A stretch of 64,000 bases of DNA, taken from positions 1 to 64,000 of the forward strand of contig JBMOOQ010000024.1 in the NCBI GenBank assembly GCA_049324435.1. Direction: 5' to 3'. Positions 24,787 to 33,020 of this stretch are shown here, one piece after another. Both the position numbers and the translations under genes were made by a program. Position 1 is the first letter of the stretch. Each line of letters opens with the position of its first letter. The notes under the pieces are model-generated. The model made no database searches. It saw nothing but the letters and a program-made list of their open reading frames with translations, and was not told the DNA's origin. Source of the DNA: Pseudorhodoplanes sp049324435 (GTDB lineage: Bacteria; Pseudomonadota; Alphaproteobacteria; Rhizobiales; Xanthobacteraceae).

Positions 24787-25893
24787 TCAGCTTCGGAAAT
24801 GCTTCGACAGCTTCAGGCTCTGCGCCTGATAATTCGAGCCGATGCCCTGACCGTAGAGCGTGTCGGGCCGCGCCATCATTTTTTCGTAGACGAGGCGGCC
24901 GACGATCTGGCCATGCTCGATGATAAACGGCACTTCGCGCGAGCGCACTTCCAGCACGGCACGCGCGCCGCGGCCGCCTGCGCCGGCATAGCCAAAGCCC
25001 GGATCGAAGAAGCCTGCATAATGCACACGGAATTCACCGACCAGCGGATCGAACGGGACCATCTCCGCGGCATAATCCGGCGGAACCTGCACCGCCTCCT
25101 TGGAAGCGAGAATGTAGAACTCGTTCGGATCGAGGATCAGACTTTTGTCCGGACGTGCCGGCATCGGCTCCCAGAAATCGGCAATGGCGTAACCGCCGCG
25201 CAGGTCGACATCGATCAAGCCGGTATGGCGCTTCGCACGATAGCCGATCAGACCGCCTGCGAAATCGCCGGACAGATCGACACCAACGGCAACGCCGTTG
25301 GTGAGATCGGCATCGTCTGAATCGACCAGACGTTCGCGCTCATGCAGCGCGCGCAACTGCGCAGCGTCGAGAATGGTGTCGCCGCGGCGGAAGCGGATCT
25401 GCGACAGCCGCGATCCCTGCCGCGCCAGCACGGGAAAGGTGCGCGGCGAAATCTCGGCATAGAGCGGTCCTTCATAGCCTGCTGCGGCCTGATCGAAACC
25501 GCGCGACCGGTCGGCTATGACGCGCGTGAACACGTCGATCCGTCCGGTCGAGCTTTTCGGATTGGCCGTCGCTGAAATGTCGTCAGGGAGCACGAGGCTC
25601 TCCATCAGCGGCACGATATAGACGCAGCCGGTTTCCAGCACCGCACCGGCGGACAGGTCGATCCGGTGCAGCGCCAGCGCCTCGATCCGCTCGGCGACGG
25701 TCGCCTGCGGGCCGGGCAGAAAGCTCGCACGCACCCGATAGGCGACCGGCCCCAGCCGCAGATCGAGCGAAGCTGGCTGCACCTGGCCCTCGGCATAGGG
25801 CGCGGATGAACGCAGGTGTCCGGCTTCGGTCAATGCGACGATCGACCGGTCCGGGAGAATGCCGCTGCCACTTCCGTTGAACGTCCGCGCCAA
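24787..25893 (-). CDS. dcd: dCTP deaminase, long duplicated form
   Basis: A 368-residue 2'-deoxycytidine 5'-triphosphate deaminase, supplying dUTP for thymidylate synthesis. The first half has QPASLDLRLG and the active-site region NPKSSTGRIDVFTRVI; the second half repeats the fold (ILASKEAVQVPPDYAAEM and GFFDPGFGYAG). This is the double-length alphaproteobacterial type. I choose the TTG at 25893, preceded by GGAGACAGAG, because further upstream the frame runs into a repeat hairpin. Confidence 0.88.
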   Translation of the reverse strand: MARTFNGSGSGILPDRSIVALTEAGHLRSSAPYAEGQVQPASLDLRLGPVAYRVRASFLPGPQATVAERIEALALHRIDLSAGAVLETGCVYIVPLMESLVLPDDISATANPKSSTGRIDVFTRVIADRSRGFDQAAAGYEGPLYAEISPRTFPVLARQGSRLSQIRFRRGDTILDAAQLRALHERERLVDSDDADLTNGVAVGVDLSGDFAGGLIGYRAKRHTGLIDVDLRGGYAIADFWEPMPARPDKSLILDPNEFYILASKEAVQVPPDYAAEMVPFDPLVGEFRVHYAGFFDPGFGYAGAGGRGARAVLEVRSREVPFIIEHGQIVGRLVYEKMMARPDTLYGQGIGSNYQAQSLKLSKHFRS

Positions 25894-25946
25894 GGGCTCT
25901 GTCTCCGTTCGCGCCGCTGCCGACTGACGCTTGGATAAAGACGTGG

Positions 25947-25969
25947 ATGCCCGGCACAAGGCCGGGCAT
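25947..25969. repeat. Small palindromic repeat hairpin (family C)
   Basis: ATGCCCGGC and GCCGGGCAT enclose a 5-base loop. It resembles a very common intergenic repeat of Bradyrhizobiaceae. It lies between the downstream SGNH gene end and the dcd start. Confidence 0.6.
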
Positions 25970-26004
25970 GAGGCTGTCCCCTGTTTATCCCTGCTTTTCG
26001 CCGG

Positions 26005-26832
26005 TTACCGCGCGTGGGCGGTCATGGTCGAGCGGGTGGCCGCTTCGGCGATGGCCCCGGCCAGCAGCTTGGCAAGACAGCCATAGCTCCAGTCGTTCAT
26101 GTGCAATTCGTCCGGCGAGATGAACACCTCGAACGGGATACGGGCAACCTGGCGCCAATGCCGCATCACCGCGAAGCGGCGGAACAGATCGACATGCTGT
26201 GTCTTTGCGGTGGTGGCGAGCAGATCGACCATGGCATCGGCGTCCTTCTTGGCAAGGACCTTGGGCGCGAATTGCGGATCGATCAGAACCACATCGGCCC
26301 CGGACGCCTTCATGCGGCGCAAGCCTTCGAGAATATCCGAACGTACCGCGGGAATGGCGGTGTCGCGCAGCACCGCATTGGCCCCGACCTGCCACAGGAT
26401 CAGGTCCGGCCGCTCCGACAGCACTCCATCGTCGAGCCGCTTGATCATGTCGCTGGCCTCATCGCCGTTGACGCCGCGATTGATCACACTGATCGGCTGC
26501 GCCGGAAAGCGGGCTTCCAGTTCGACGGCGAGCCGCGCCGGATAGGACTTGTCGGGCGCACTGGCCCCGGCACCCGCGGTGGACGACGAGCCGATCGCCA
26601 CAATCTTGACCGGCTCGCCGGCCGCAATTCTACGGCCGGTCCGCGCCAGCGGATTCATCAGCCGGGTCATGTCTTCGGGAGCCGCGCAAGCTGGCGGCGC
26701 GGGAGGCTGCGGCGAGACGGCGGCCAGAGTCGGCGCGGTATCGCCGGCATGCGAGGAGCCGATACCGGCGGCGAGCAGCGCCGCAGCAATCGGGACTATC
26801 CGGAGCGGGAAAGGGCAGAAGAAAGCCATCAC
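26005..26832 (-). CDS. Secreted SGNH/GDSL-family hydrolase (first paralogue)
   Basis: A 275-residue protein with a signal peptide (IVPIAAALLAAGIGSSHAG). The SGNH blocks are IGSSSTAGAGAS (block I Ser), VINRGVNGDEASDM (block II Gly), LWQVGANAV (block III Asn) and DELHMNDWSYG (block V Asp and His). It would act in the periplasm as an esterase or acyltransferase. It is the last gene of an operon with a second SGNH protein and OpgC; its GTG start overlaps the stop of that paralogue (an ATG one codon later is possible). Confidence 0.87.
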   Translation of the reverse strand: MMAFFCPFPLRIVPIAAALLAAGIGSSHAGDTAPTLAAVSPQPPAPPACAAPEDMTRLMNPLARTGRRIAAGEPVKIVAIGSSSTAGAGASAPDKSYPARLAVELEARFPAQPISVINRGVNGDEASDMIKRLDDGVLSERPDLILWQVGANAVLRDTAIPAVRSDILEGLRRMKASGADVVLIDPQFAPKVLAKKDADAMVDLLATTAKTQHVDLFRRFAVMRHWRQVARIPFEVFISPDELHMNDWSYGCLAKLLAGAIAEAATRSTMTAHAR

Positions 26833-27641
26833 TGGGAGGGTCTCGCTTTAACGCCGTCGAGATCGGCCGCTTCCACAACGAGCGACGCCAGGGCGCGTCC
26901 GAGGCAATCATGTACCTTATACGCGGTCGCCAAATCCTTGGTGGCGAGGTTCAGATCGAAATTACCGTTATCGTTCCAATAACGCATGATTTCGCGGCGG
27001 TCGAACAGCGGTACTTCCCGGTCGCGCGCCACCACCCGCATGATGTCGGCATAGTTCGACAGCGAGATCATGGTTTCGGTCCGTGGGCTGTACTGCATAT
27101 TCATGAGGATCAGGTCGGCTCCGGCCTCGATGATATGGTCGATGCCTTCGTGCAGGGAAGCCCGGAAACTCTCCGCGTCCACGCCCCGCATGGCATCCAC
27201 AGTCCCCGTCTGCCATACAACAAGATCGGGCTTGCGGTCGAGCAGCGCCTTTTCCAGCGACTGCGCCATGTCGGCCGTGGTCTGGCGCGATTTTGCGAGC
27301 GCCACGACCTTGATCTCGACCCCCGGGAACCGCTTCTGCAGCGCCTCTTCCAGGCGGGCCGGATAGGCTTTCGTCACGCCGTCCGGACCCGGCATCAGCG
27401 ATGAGCCGGACCCGATCACAAGCACGGTCAGGCGCTTGTTGTCCTCAACCGCCTTGCGGACATGGGGCAGCTTGCCCTCGCCAAACAGGATGTAGCCCGG
27501 GACCTCGCAGGGGTCGCCTTTCGGCTGCGGCACGCCGAGCGGGTGCGGTTCCTGGGCCTGTCCCCGGGCGGAATCGGTCACCGCGCCGGTTGCAGCCACA
27601 ACCAGAGCGAGCGCGACTAGACCGGGTATGCGTAGGCTCAT
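26829..27641 (-). CDS. Secreted SGNH/GDSL-family hydrolase (second paralogue)
   Basis: A 270-residue protein with a signal peptide (GLVALALVVAATGAVTDSARG). Block I is VIGSGSSLMPGPDG, block III is VWQTGTVDAM; the block III Asn is replaced by Thr, and the usual DxxH near the C-terminus is not obvious (AYKVHDCLGRAL supplies a His-Asp order). It may therefore be a degenerate or modified SGNH protein. It starts at ATG 27641 behind AGGAGGCGAGGC and overlaps the opgC stop by ATGA. Its paralogue follows immediately. Confidence 0.8.
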   Translation of the reverse strand: MSLRIPGLVALALVVAATGAVTDSARGQAQEPHPLGVPQPKGDPCEVPGYILFGEGKLPHVRKAVEDNKRLTVLVIGSGSSLMPGPDGVTKAYPARLEEALQKRFPGVEIKVVALAKSRQTTADMAQSLEKALLDRKPDLVVWQTGTVDAMRGVDAESFRASLHEGIDHIIEAGADLILMNMQYSPRTETMISLSNYADIMRVVARDREVPLFDRREIMRYWNDNGNFDLNLATKDLATAYKVHDCLGRALASLVVEAADLDGVKARPSQ

Positions 27642-28804
27642 GCCTCGCCTCCTAGCGAGGGTTTCACCCTCGCCGCCGCCGACCGGGCGGCGACTTTGCG
27701 GGCCGTGGCATCCTTGTACCACGACAGCAGCCACGCGACTGTGACCATTATCAGAATGCCTAACAGGCTGACGAAAACCTGCATCGGGATACCGGGCGAG
27801 ATTTCGACCAGAGCGAAATGGCCGGCGAAGGCCAGGAACACCCCGAGGCAGAAGATTTCCAGCGAATGCTGCCCGCAGAGGATGGCCGGATAAAGCCAGC
27901 GTGAGCGCAGCGGCGGCCAGTCGCGCGGCACGAAATAGACAGTGACCGCCGCCACGGCCAGGAAATGGGCGAAGCGCAGCACGTCCAGATTGGTCTTGGA
28001 GATCGGATAGATCTGCTCGGCGAGCCAGCGCGGCACATACGGCGCCAGCCGCGGAATATGCCAGGTCAGCGTGATCAGGAACGCGATGACGATATAGCTG
28101 ATCGCGATCGCGAGCGTGATCCGCGAGCGGAGCAGCCAGCCGAGCCGCTCGGCACCGCCCAGCCCGCACCAGGCGCCGAACACGAACAAGAGCTGCCAGG
28201 CCAGCGGATTGAAGAACCAATGGCCGCTCGGATAGGCCGGCAGGTTCCAGCCGAATTCCCACGTCAGAGCATAAAGCAACACGGACAAGGCAAGCGCGAT
28301 CGTCGGCCGCTTGAGCAGCAGCCACAGCACCGGCGGGAAGCACGCCATCAGCACGATATAGAGCGGCAATACGTCCATATTGACCGGCTTGAACTTCAGG
28401 AGCAGCGCCTGGACCAGCGTCACGTCCGGCTGCTGGAGAAATTCCAGGATGTTCATTTCTTCCGCATAGAGCGGGTTCTGGAAGCCGCGCGCCACATAGG
28501 CGATCTGGCCCATATAGATTACGAACAGGAAAATGTGCGCGACATAGATCTGCCAGGCGCGTTTGAGAATGCGCGCGCTCGATACCACGAAGCCGTAATC
28601 CAGCATCGCGCGCCCATAGACGAAGGCGGCGGTGAACCCCGAGACGAAGATGAAAATCTCCGTAGCGTCGCTGAAGCCGTAATTGCGGATCGTGATCCAG
28701 GCGACGATATTGGACGGAATATGACCGAGAAAAATGAACCACAGCGCGATGCCACGAAACAGGTCGAGCCGCAGATCGCGGTCGGTCGGTATCGGTTTCG
28801 CCAT
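27638..28804 (-). CDS. opgC: OpgC-family membrane protein (glucan succinyl/acyltransferase-like)
   Basis: A 388-residue protein with about ten membrane helices. The family pattern begins DLRLDLFRGIALWFIFLGHIPSN, with SDATEIFIFVSGFTAAFVYG after it. OpgC adds succinyl groups to osmoregulated periplasmic glucans; related membrane acyltransferases modify other glycans. Here it is the first gene of a translationally coupled operon with two secreted SGNH proteins, and no glucan synthase (opgGH or ndvB) is nearby, so the acceptor is uncertain. Confidence 0.87.
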   Translation of the reverse strand: MAKPIPTDRDLRLDLFRGIALWFIFLGHIPSNIVAWITIRNYGFSDATEIFIFVSGFTAAFVYGRAMLDYGFVVSSARILKRAWQIYVAHIFLFVIYMGQIAYVARGFQNPLYAEEMNILEFLQQPDVTLVQALLLKFKPVNMDVLPLYIVLMACFPPVLWLLLKRPTIALALSVLLYALTWEFGWNLPAYPSGHWFFNPLAWQLLFVFGAWCGLGGAERLGWLLRSRITLAIAISYIVIAFLITLTWHIPRLAPYVPRWLAEQIYPISKTNLDVLRFAHFLAVAAVTVYFVPRDWPPLRSRWLYPAILCGQHSLEIFCLGVFLAFAGHFALVEISPGIPMQVFVSLLGILIMVTVAWLLSWYKDATARKVAARSAAARVKPSLGGEA

Positions 28805-28925
28805 TGCCGGGTTCGTTCACACCAATCCGTTCGCGTTCAACCTTCGCCGAGCGCGGTTCCGGTTGCAAGCTGCGAATTGAAGCTGTTATTTATGATGAAA
28901 CCTTGGCTCACGGATGTTGAGTCGC

Positions 28926-29318
28926 ATGTACCGCGCCGTTACACGCAATATTGAAGTCACCGTGACGCCGCGGTTCATGTCCGACCGTTCGGCGCCGGAG
29001 AAAAGCCAGTTCTTCTGGGCTTACACCATCGAGATCGCCAATAACGGCGGCGAAACGGTCCAGCTCAAGACGCGCTACTGGCACATCACCGACGCATTCG
29101 GCCGGGTGCAGGAGGTGCGCGGCGCCGGCGTGGTGGGCGAGGAACCCGTCATCCCGCCCGGCAAGAGCTTCGAATATACCAGCGGCGTTCCGTTGCAGAC
29201 ACCGTCCGGAATCATGACCGGGCGGTACGGCATGATTACGGAATCCGGCGAGCATTTCGATATCGATATTCCGGCGTTCTCGCTCGACAGCGCCCACGGT
29301 CCGCGCACAATCAATTAG
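28926..29318 (+). CDS. apaG: ApaG (Co2+/Mg2+ efflux-associated) protein
   Basis: A 130-residue single-domain protein of fibronectin-III-like fold. Motifs such as RYWHITDAFGRVQEVRGAGVVGEEP and TSGVPLQTPSGIMTGRYGM are diagnostic. The biochemical role is still unclear; apaG has been linked to cobalt resistance and magnesium efflux. The start is the ATG at 28926. It is divergent from opgC and stands alone. Confidence 0.95.
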   Translation: MYRAVTRNIEVTVTPRFMSDRSAPEKSQFFWAYTIEIANNGGETVQLKTRYWHITDAFGRVQEVRGAGVVGEEPVIPPGKSFEYTSGVPLQTPSGIMTGRYGMITESGEHFDIDIPAFSLDSAHGPRTIN

Positions 29319-29327
29319 AGGTCTACG

Positions 29328-29410
29328 CTCGTGTCCCGGACGCAGCGCAGCGTGCAACGGTGCGCTGCATAACCGGAACCCAAATTTCAGGGCCCACGGC
29401 TCAGCGGTGC
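29328..29410. repeat. Dispersed palindromic repeat, family B, copy 4
   Basis: It opens with CTCGTGTCCCGGACGCAGCG, like the copies near 11021 and 30817, and continues with CGGTGCGCTGCATAACCGG. The right end is diverged, so its exact border is uncertain. It lies between the convergent apaG and FAD-monooxygenase genes. Confidence 0.55.
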
Positions 29411-29447
29411 GCCACTGTGCGTTACACGGCGACAGGCAAGACGACGC

Positions 29448-30755
29448 TCACACCATGGCCTTGGTGCGCACCCGCGCGCCCTCCGCAATCGTGCGTGGCG
29501 CCTTGTTCAGGGTCTCGATCGCAAAGCCCGCCGCCTGCTTGTAGCCCGCCATGAATGCAGCGCGCTCATCCGCGGGAATGACGTCGTCGATATTGTCGAA
29601 GGTGCCGCCGCAGCGTTCGTCGACCATGTTGAGCAAGCCGAACGGACCTGCGCCGCGGTTGCGCAGCACGAGCTGCGAAACCGGTCCGCAAAGTTTTGCA
29701 TCGAAAGCCGCCAACGCATCCGCTGTCGCGCCATGCTCGATCATGGCAGCACCGAGCACCCGCGCATCGACGATCGCCTGACTGCCGCCATTGGAACCGG
29801 TTGGATACATCGCGTGCGCGGCATCGCCAAGCAGCACCACCGGACCGTCCTGCCAGGTCGGCACCGGATCGCGGTCGATCATCGGATTCTCGAAAATCGC
29901 GTCGGCACGCCGCAACAGGTCGGGGACATCGAGCCAGTCCCAGATCCAGTCCTCGAAGTGATGCGCGAAGTCGGAGACCGCGACCTGCCGGAACCAGCCG
30001 CTCTGCTTCCAGCCTTCCGCATTGTCGAGCGTGACCTCGGCGATCCAGTTGATCATCGAGAGGCCGGTGTTCGGATCGGGATGCGAGATCGGATAAAACA
30101 CCACCCGCTGGCGGTGCGTACCGAGGCCGACGAAGGACGAACCGGAGCGGATTGGCTTGCCCCAGGTGGTGCCGCGCCACATGATCGCGCCGCCCCAATG
30201 GATCGGCGGCTGCGCCGGATGCATCTGCGCGCGAACTGCAGAATGGATGCCGTCGGCGCCGATCAGAAGCGCGCCTGTCGCTTCCGATGCCGATCCGTCC
30301 GCATGTTCGACGAGCGCGGTGACAGCGCCATCAGCGGTCTTGCGATAGCCGGTGACGCGGCTGCCGAGCTTGACCGCATGCGGTCCGATCCGCTGCACCA
30401 CTGCATCGTACAACATCATGTGGAACCGGCCGCGATGCACCGCATATTGTGGCCAGTTGTATCCGGCAAGAAGCCCGCGCGGCTCGGAATAGATGTCGTT
30501 GCCGTTCAGCCCGACCAGCGCCCATTCCTTGGCGGGCAAGCCCACGCGGTCGAGATCGGCCTCGCTGAAGCCGAGATCGTAAAGCTCGCGCACGGCATTG
30601 GGCTGCATGTTGATGCCGACGCCGAGCGGACGCATCTCGCGTACCGCTTCGTACACGACACACGGCACGCCGATCTGATGCAGCGTCAGAGCGGTCGCAA
30701 GACCGCCAATGCCGCCGCCGGCAATGATGACTGGTTTGTCGGTCACGTGCCCCAC
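29448..30755 (-). CDS. FAD-dependent monooxygenase (salicylate/3-hydroxybenzoate hydroxylase-like)
   Basis: A 435-residue flavoprotein. The FAD fold is opened by IIAGGGIGGLATALTLHQIG, the second FAD motif GALLIGADGIHS follows in the middle, and the ribityl-binding GD motif is LLGDAAHAMYPTGSNGGSQAI. The family uses NAD(P)H and oxygen to hydroxylate aromatic or similar rings. The substrate cannot be told; the gene stands alone, without ring-cleavage genes beside it. It starts at GTG 30755, or at GTG 30746 three codons later. Confidence 0.88.
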   Translation of the reverse strand: MGHVTDKPVIIAGGGIGGLATALTLHQIGVPCVVYEAVREMRPLGVGINMQPNAVRELYDLGFSEADLDRVGLPAKEWALVGLNGNDIYSEPRGLLAGYNWPQYAVHRGRFHMMLYDAVVQRIGPHAVKLGSRVTGYRKTADGAVTALVEHADGSASEATGALLIGADGIHSAVRAQMHPAQPPIHWGGAIMWRGTTWGKPIRSGSSFVGLGTHRQRVVFYPISHPDPNTGLSMINWIAEVTLDNAEGWKQSGWFRQVAVSDFAHHFEDWIWDWLDVPDLLRRADAIFENPMIDRDPVPTWQDGPVVLLGDAAHAMYPTGSNGGSQAIVDARVLGAAMIEHGATADALAAFDAKLCGPVSQLVLRNRGAGPFGLLNMVDERCGGTFDNIDDVIPADERAAFMAGYKQAAGFAIETLNKAPRTIAEGARVRTKAMV

Positions 30756-30816
30756 CCGGTCTGAGACCTGATGCGGTCTGGTCTAGCCGCAGGATGGCTC
30801 AAGAGGCAAGCGCAGG

Positions 30817-30946
30817 TCTCGTGTCCCGGGCGCAGCGCAGCGAGAATCGGTGCACTGCAGAACCGGGGCCCATGCAAATTGAGCCGCCGAATGAGCCCCG
30901 CCTCAGCGGCGCCTCGATACGTGCTGCGCCGCGTCCGGGATACGAA
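30817..30946. repeat. Dispersed palindromic repeat, family B, copy 5
   Basis: The left end is TCTCGTGTCCCGGGCGCAGC and the right end is GTGCTGCGCCGCGTCCGGGA, complementary in most positions. It fills the space between the FAD-monooxygenase start and the hslO end, both on the minus strand. It is the only family B copy not between convergent genes. Confidence 0.7.
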
Positions 30947-30966
30947 AGCGCGCGGCTTCGGATAGG

Positions 30967-31971
30967 CTATTCAGCCCCAACATCCTTCGCACCGACCTCA
31001 TGCGGCGCGAAGTCATAGGTGCGGTTGCAGAACTCGCAGGTCACGGCGATCTTGCCGTCCTCCACCATGTGGTCGCGGTCGTCCTGCGAGAAGCTCTTCA
31101 GCATCGCCTCGACATTGTCGCGCGAGCACGAGCATTGCGCCGCAACATTGGCGCTGTCGAACACGCGCACGCCGCGCTCGTGAAACAGGCGGTAGACCAG
31201 CTGCTCCGTGGAGAGATCCGGATCGATTAGCTCAATATCCTCGACCGTCTCGACGATGGCCTTGCCTTCAACCCACGCATCGTCTTCCGGCGAGGTTTCG
31301 ACCGTCATGCCGTCCGGCACATCGCCGGGATCGAGATCGGGCATGCGCATGCGCTCCGGCGCCTTGGGCAGGAATTGCAGCATGATGCCGCCGGCGCGCC
31401 AGTGCGTTAAGCCGCTGTCGCCTTTGCGCATCTCCTCGGCGACCGCGAGCCGCACGCGCGTCGGGATCTGCTCGGAGCGCAGGAAGTATTCGTGCGCGGC
31501 CTGTTCCAGCCCGCCGCCATCGAGCGCGACAAGGCCCTGATAGCGGTTCATGTCGGCGCCTTGGTCGATGGTCATCGCCAGGTGCCCGCGGCCAAGCAAT
31601 TCGCCGCCCGACGCTTTGCCTTGCGCGATCGCCTCGGCAACGCGCGTATTGTCGAAGCGCGCGCAGGCCCGGATGCGGCCGCCGGTGACGTAGTCAACCA
31701 CCAGCATGCGCACCGGGCCGTCGCTCTGGGTCTGCAGGATGAAGCGCCCGTCGAATTTCAGTGACGAACCGAACAAGGCCGCGAGCGCGACGGCCTCGCC
31801 GAGAAGCTTGGAGACCGGCGGCGGATAATCGTGCCGTGTCAGGATCTCGTCGATCGCGGGCCCGAGCCGCACCACGCGGCCGCGCAAATCCAGCGCCGAC
31901 ACCTCGAACGGAAGGATGGTGTCGTCGGGAGAATGCTGGGATGGGCTGCGGGTCGGGATTTCGATGTCCAT
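30967..31971 (-). CDS. hslO: Hsp33 redox-regulated chaperone
   Basis: A 334-residue holdase that unfolds and binds client proteins when its zinc site is oxidised. The C-terminal zinc switch is seen as QCSCSRD and, about 30 residues later, TCEFCNRTY. The N-terminal domain has the DGPVRMLVVDY and DQGADMNRYQGLV patterns. ATG 31971 is the start. It lies downstream of argF, separated by a double-hairpin repeat. Confidence 0.94.
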   Translation of the reverse strand: MDIEIPTRSPSQHSPDDTILPFEVSALDLRGRVVRLGPAIDEILTRHDYPPPVSKLLGEAVALAALFGSSLKFDGRFILQTQSDGPVRMLVVDYVTGGRIRACARFDNTRVAEAIAQGKASGGELLGRGHLAMTIDQGADMNRYQGLVALDGGGLEQAAHEYFLRSEQIPTRVRLAVAEEMRKGDSGLTHWRAGGIMLQFLPKAPERMRMPDLDPGDVPDGMTVETSPEDDAWVEGKAIVETVEDIELIDPDLSTEQLVYRLFHERGVRVFDSANVAAQCSCSRDNVEAMLKSFSQDDRDHMVEDGKIAVTCEFCNRTYDFAPHEVGAKDVGAE

Positions 31972-31994
31972 CGGGCGTAAATTAAGTTGACCCG

Positions 31995-32060
31995 CTCGTC
32001 CCCGCGAAGGCGGGGACCCAGAGCCAAACGCTGGCTTCCCGCCTTCGCGGGAATGAGCGG
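31995..32060. repeat. Dispersed double-hairpin repeat, family A, copy 2
   Basis: Hairpins GTCCCCGC-GAAG-GCGGGGAC (31998-32017) and TTCCCGC-CTTC-GCGGGAA (32036-32053) match copy 1 near 7855 almost base for base. It lies between argF and hslO in the same transcription direction, and its transcript could form two tight stems there. Confidence 0.8.
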
Positions 32061-32078
32061 AGTTCGAAGTGGTCCGGC

Positions 32079-33020
32079 CTATCGCGGCGTGGCGTTCAGG
32101 CACCAAGTAAGAATGCCCTTCTGCGCATGCAAGCGGTTCTCGGCCTCGTCGAACACCACCGACTGAGGCCCGTCCATCACCTCGTCGGTCACCTCCTCGC
32201 CGCGATGTGCCGGCAGGCAATGCATGAAAATCGCATCCGGGCGCGCCTTCGCCATCAGCCTCGCATTGACCTGGTAAGGCCGCAGCAGATTGTGGCGGTT
32301 GGCTTTGCTGGCCTCGTCGCCCATCGATACCCAGGTGTCGGTGACGACGCAGTGAGCGCCGCGTACCGCCTCTTCCGGATCGGCACCGATATGGATGGCG
32401 GCGCCGGAGCTTTCGATCCAGTCGAGCAGCCATTGCTGCGGCTTCAGTTCCGGCGGGGTCGCCACATTCAGGCGGAAATCGAACCGCTCCGCCGCATGCA
32501 TCCAGGAAGTCAGGACGTTGTTGGCGTCGCCGGTCCAGGCCACGGTCTTGTTTCTGATCGAACCGAGATGCTCCTCGAAGGTCATCACATCGGCCATCAC
32601 CTGGCACGGGTGCGACCGCTTTGTGAGCGCATTGATGACCGGCACGCTCGCGTTTTGTGCAAGCTCGGTAACGAGATCGTGCTCAAGCGTACGGATCACC
32701 ACCGCGTCGACGAAGCGCGACATCACCCGCGCGGTGTCCGGAATCGACTCGCCGCGGCCGAGTTGCATTTCCTGGCCGGTCAGCGTGATCACGTCGCCGC
32801 CGAGCTGCTTCATCGCCACTTCAAAGGAAATGCGCGTGCGCGTCGATGGCTTGTCGAAAATCATCGCCAGCGTTTGCCCGCTTAAGGCGCGCTTGCCGCG
32901 GCCCTGCGCCTTCTTCATTTTGCGCGCCGTCGCAATGATCGCGCGCAGATCGGCGGGACGAATGTCGATCAGGTCGATGAAATGCCGGACGCTGCGCCGG
33001 GGGTTGCTGCGCTTTGCCAT
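32079..33020 (-). CDS. argF: Ornithine carbamoyltransferase
   Basis: A 313-residue enzyme that makes citrulline from ornithine and carbamoyl phosphate. The carbamoyl-phosphate-binding KPSTRTRISFE, the later HPCQVMADVMT and the HCLPAHRGEEV loop with the catalytic Cys are all visible. It starts at the ATG at 33020, sharing bases with the argD stop (TGATG), so argD and argF are co-translated. The length is normal. Confidence 0.96.
   Translation of the reverse strand: MAKRSNPRRSVRHFIDLIDIRPADLRAIIATARKMKKAQGRGKRALSGQTLAMIFDKPSTRTRISFEVAMKQLGGDVITLTGQEMQLGRGESIPDTARVMSRFVDAVVIRTLEHDLVTELAQNASVPVINALTKRSHPCQVMADVMTFEEHLGSIRNKTVAWTGDANNVLTSWMHAAERFDFRLNVATPPELKPQQWLLDWIESSGAAIHIGADPEEAVRGAHCVVTDTWVSMGDEASKANRHNLLRPYQVNARLMAKARPDAIFMHCLPAHRGEEVTDEVMDGPQSVVFDEAENRLHAQKGILTWCLNATPR

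Noticed and set aside
25894..25959. Longer N-terminus for dCTP deaminase
   Set aside because: The extra 22 codons begin inside a palindromic repeat and have no family similarity; TTG 25893 has a good ribosome binding site and gives the usual length.
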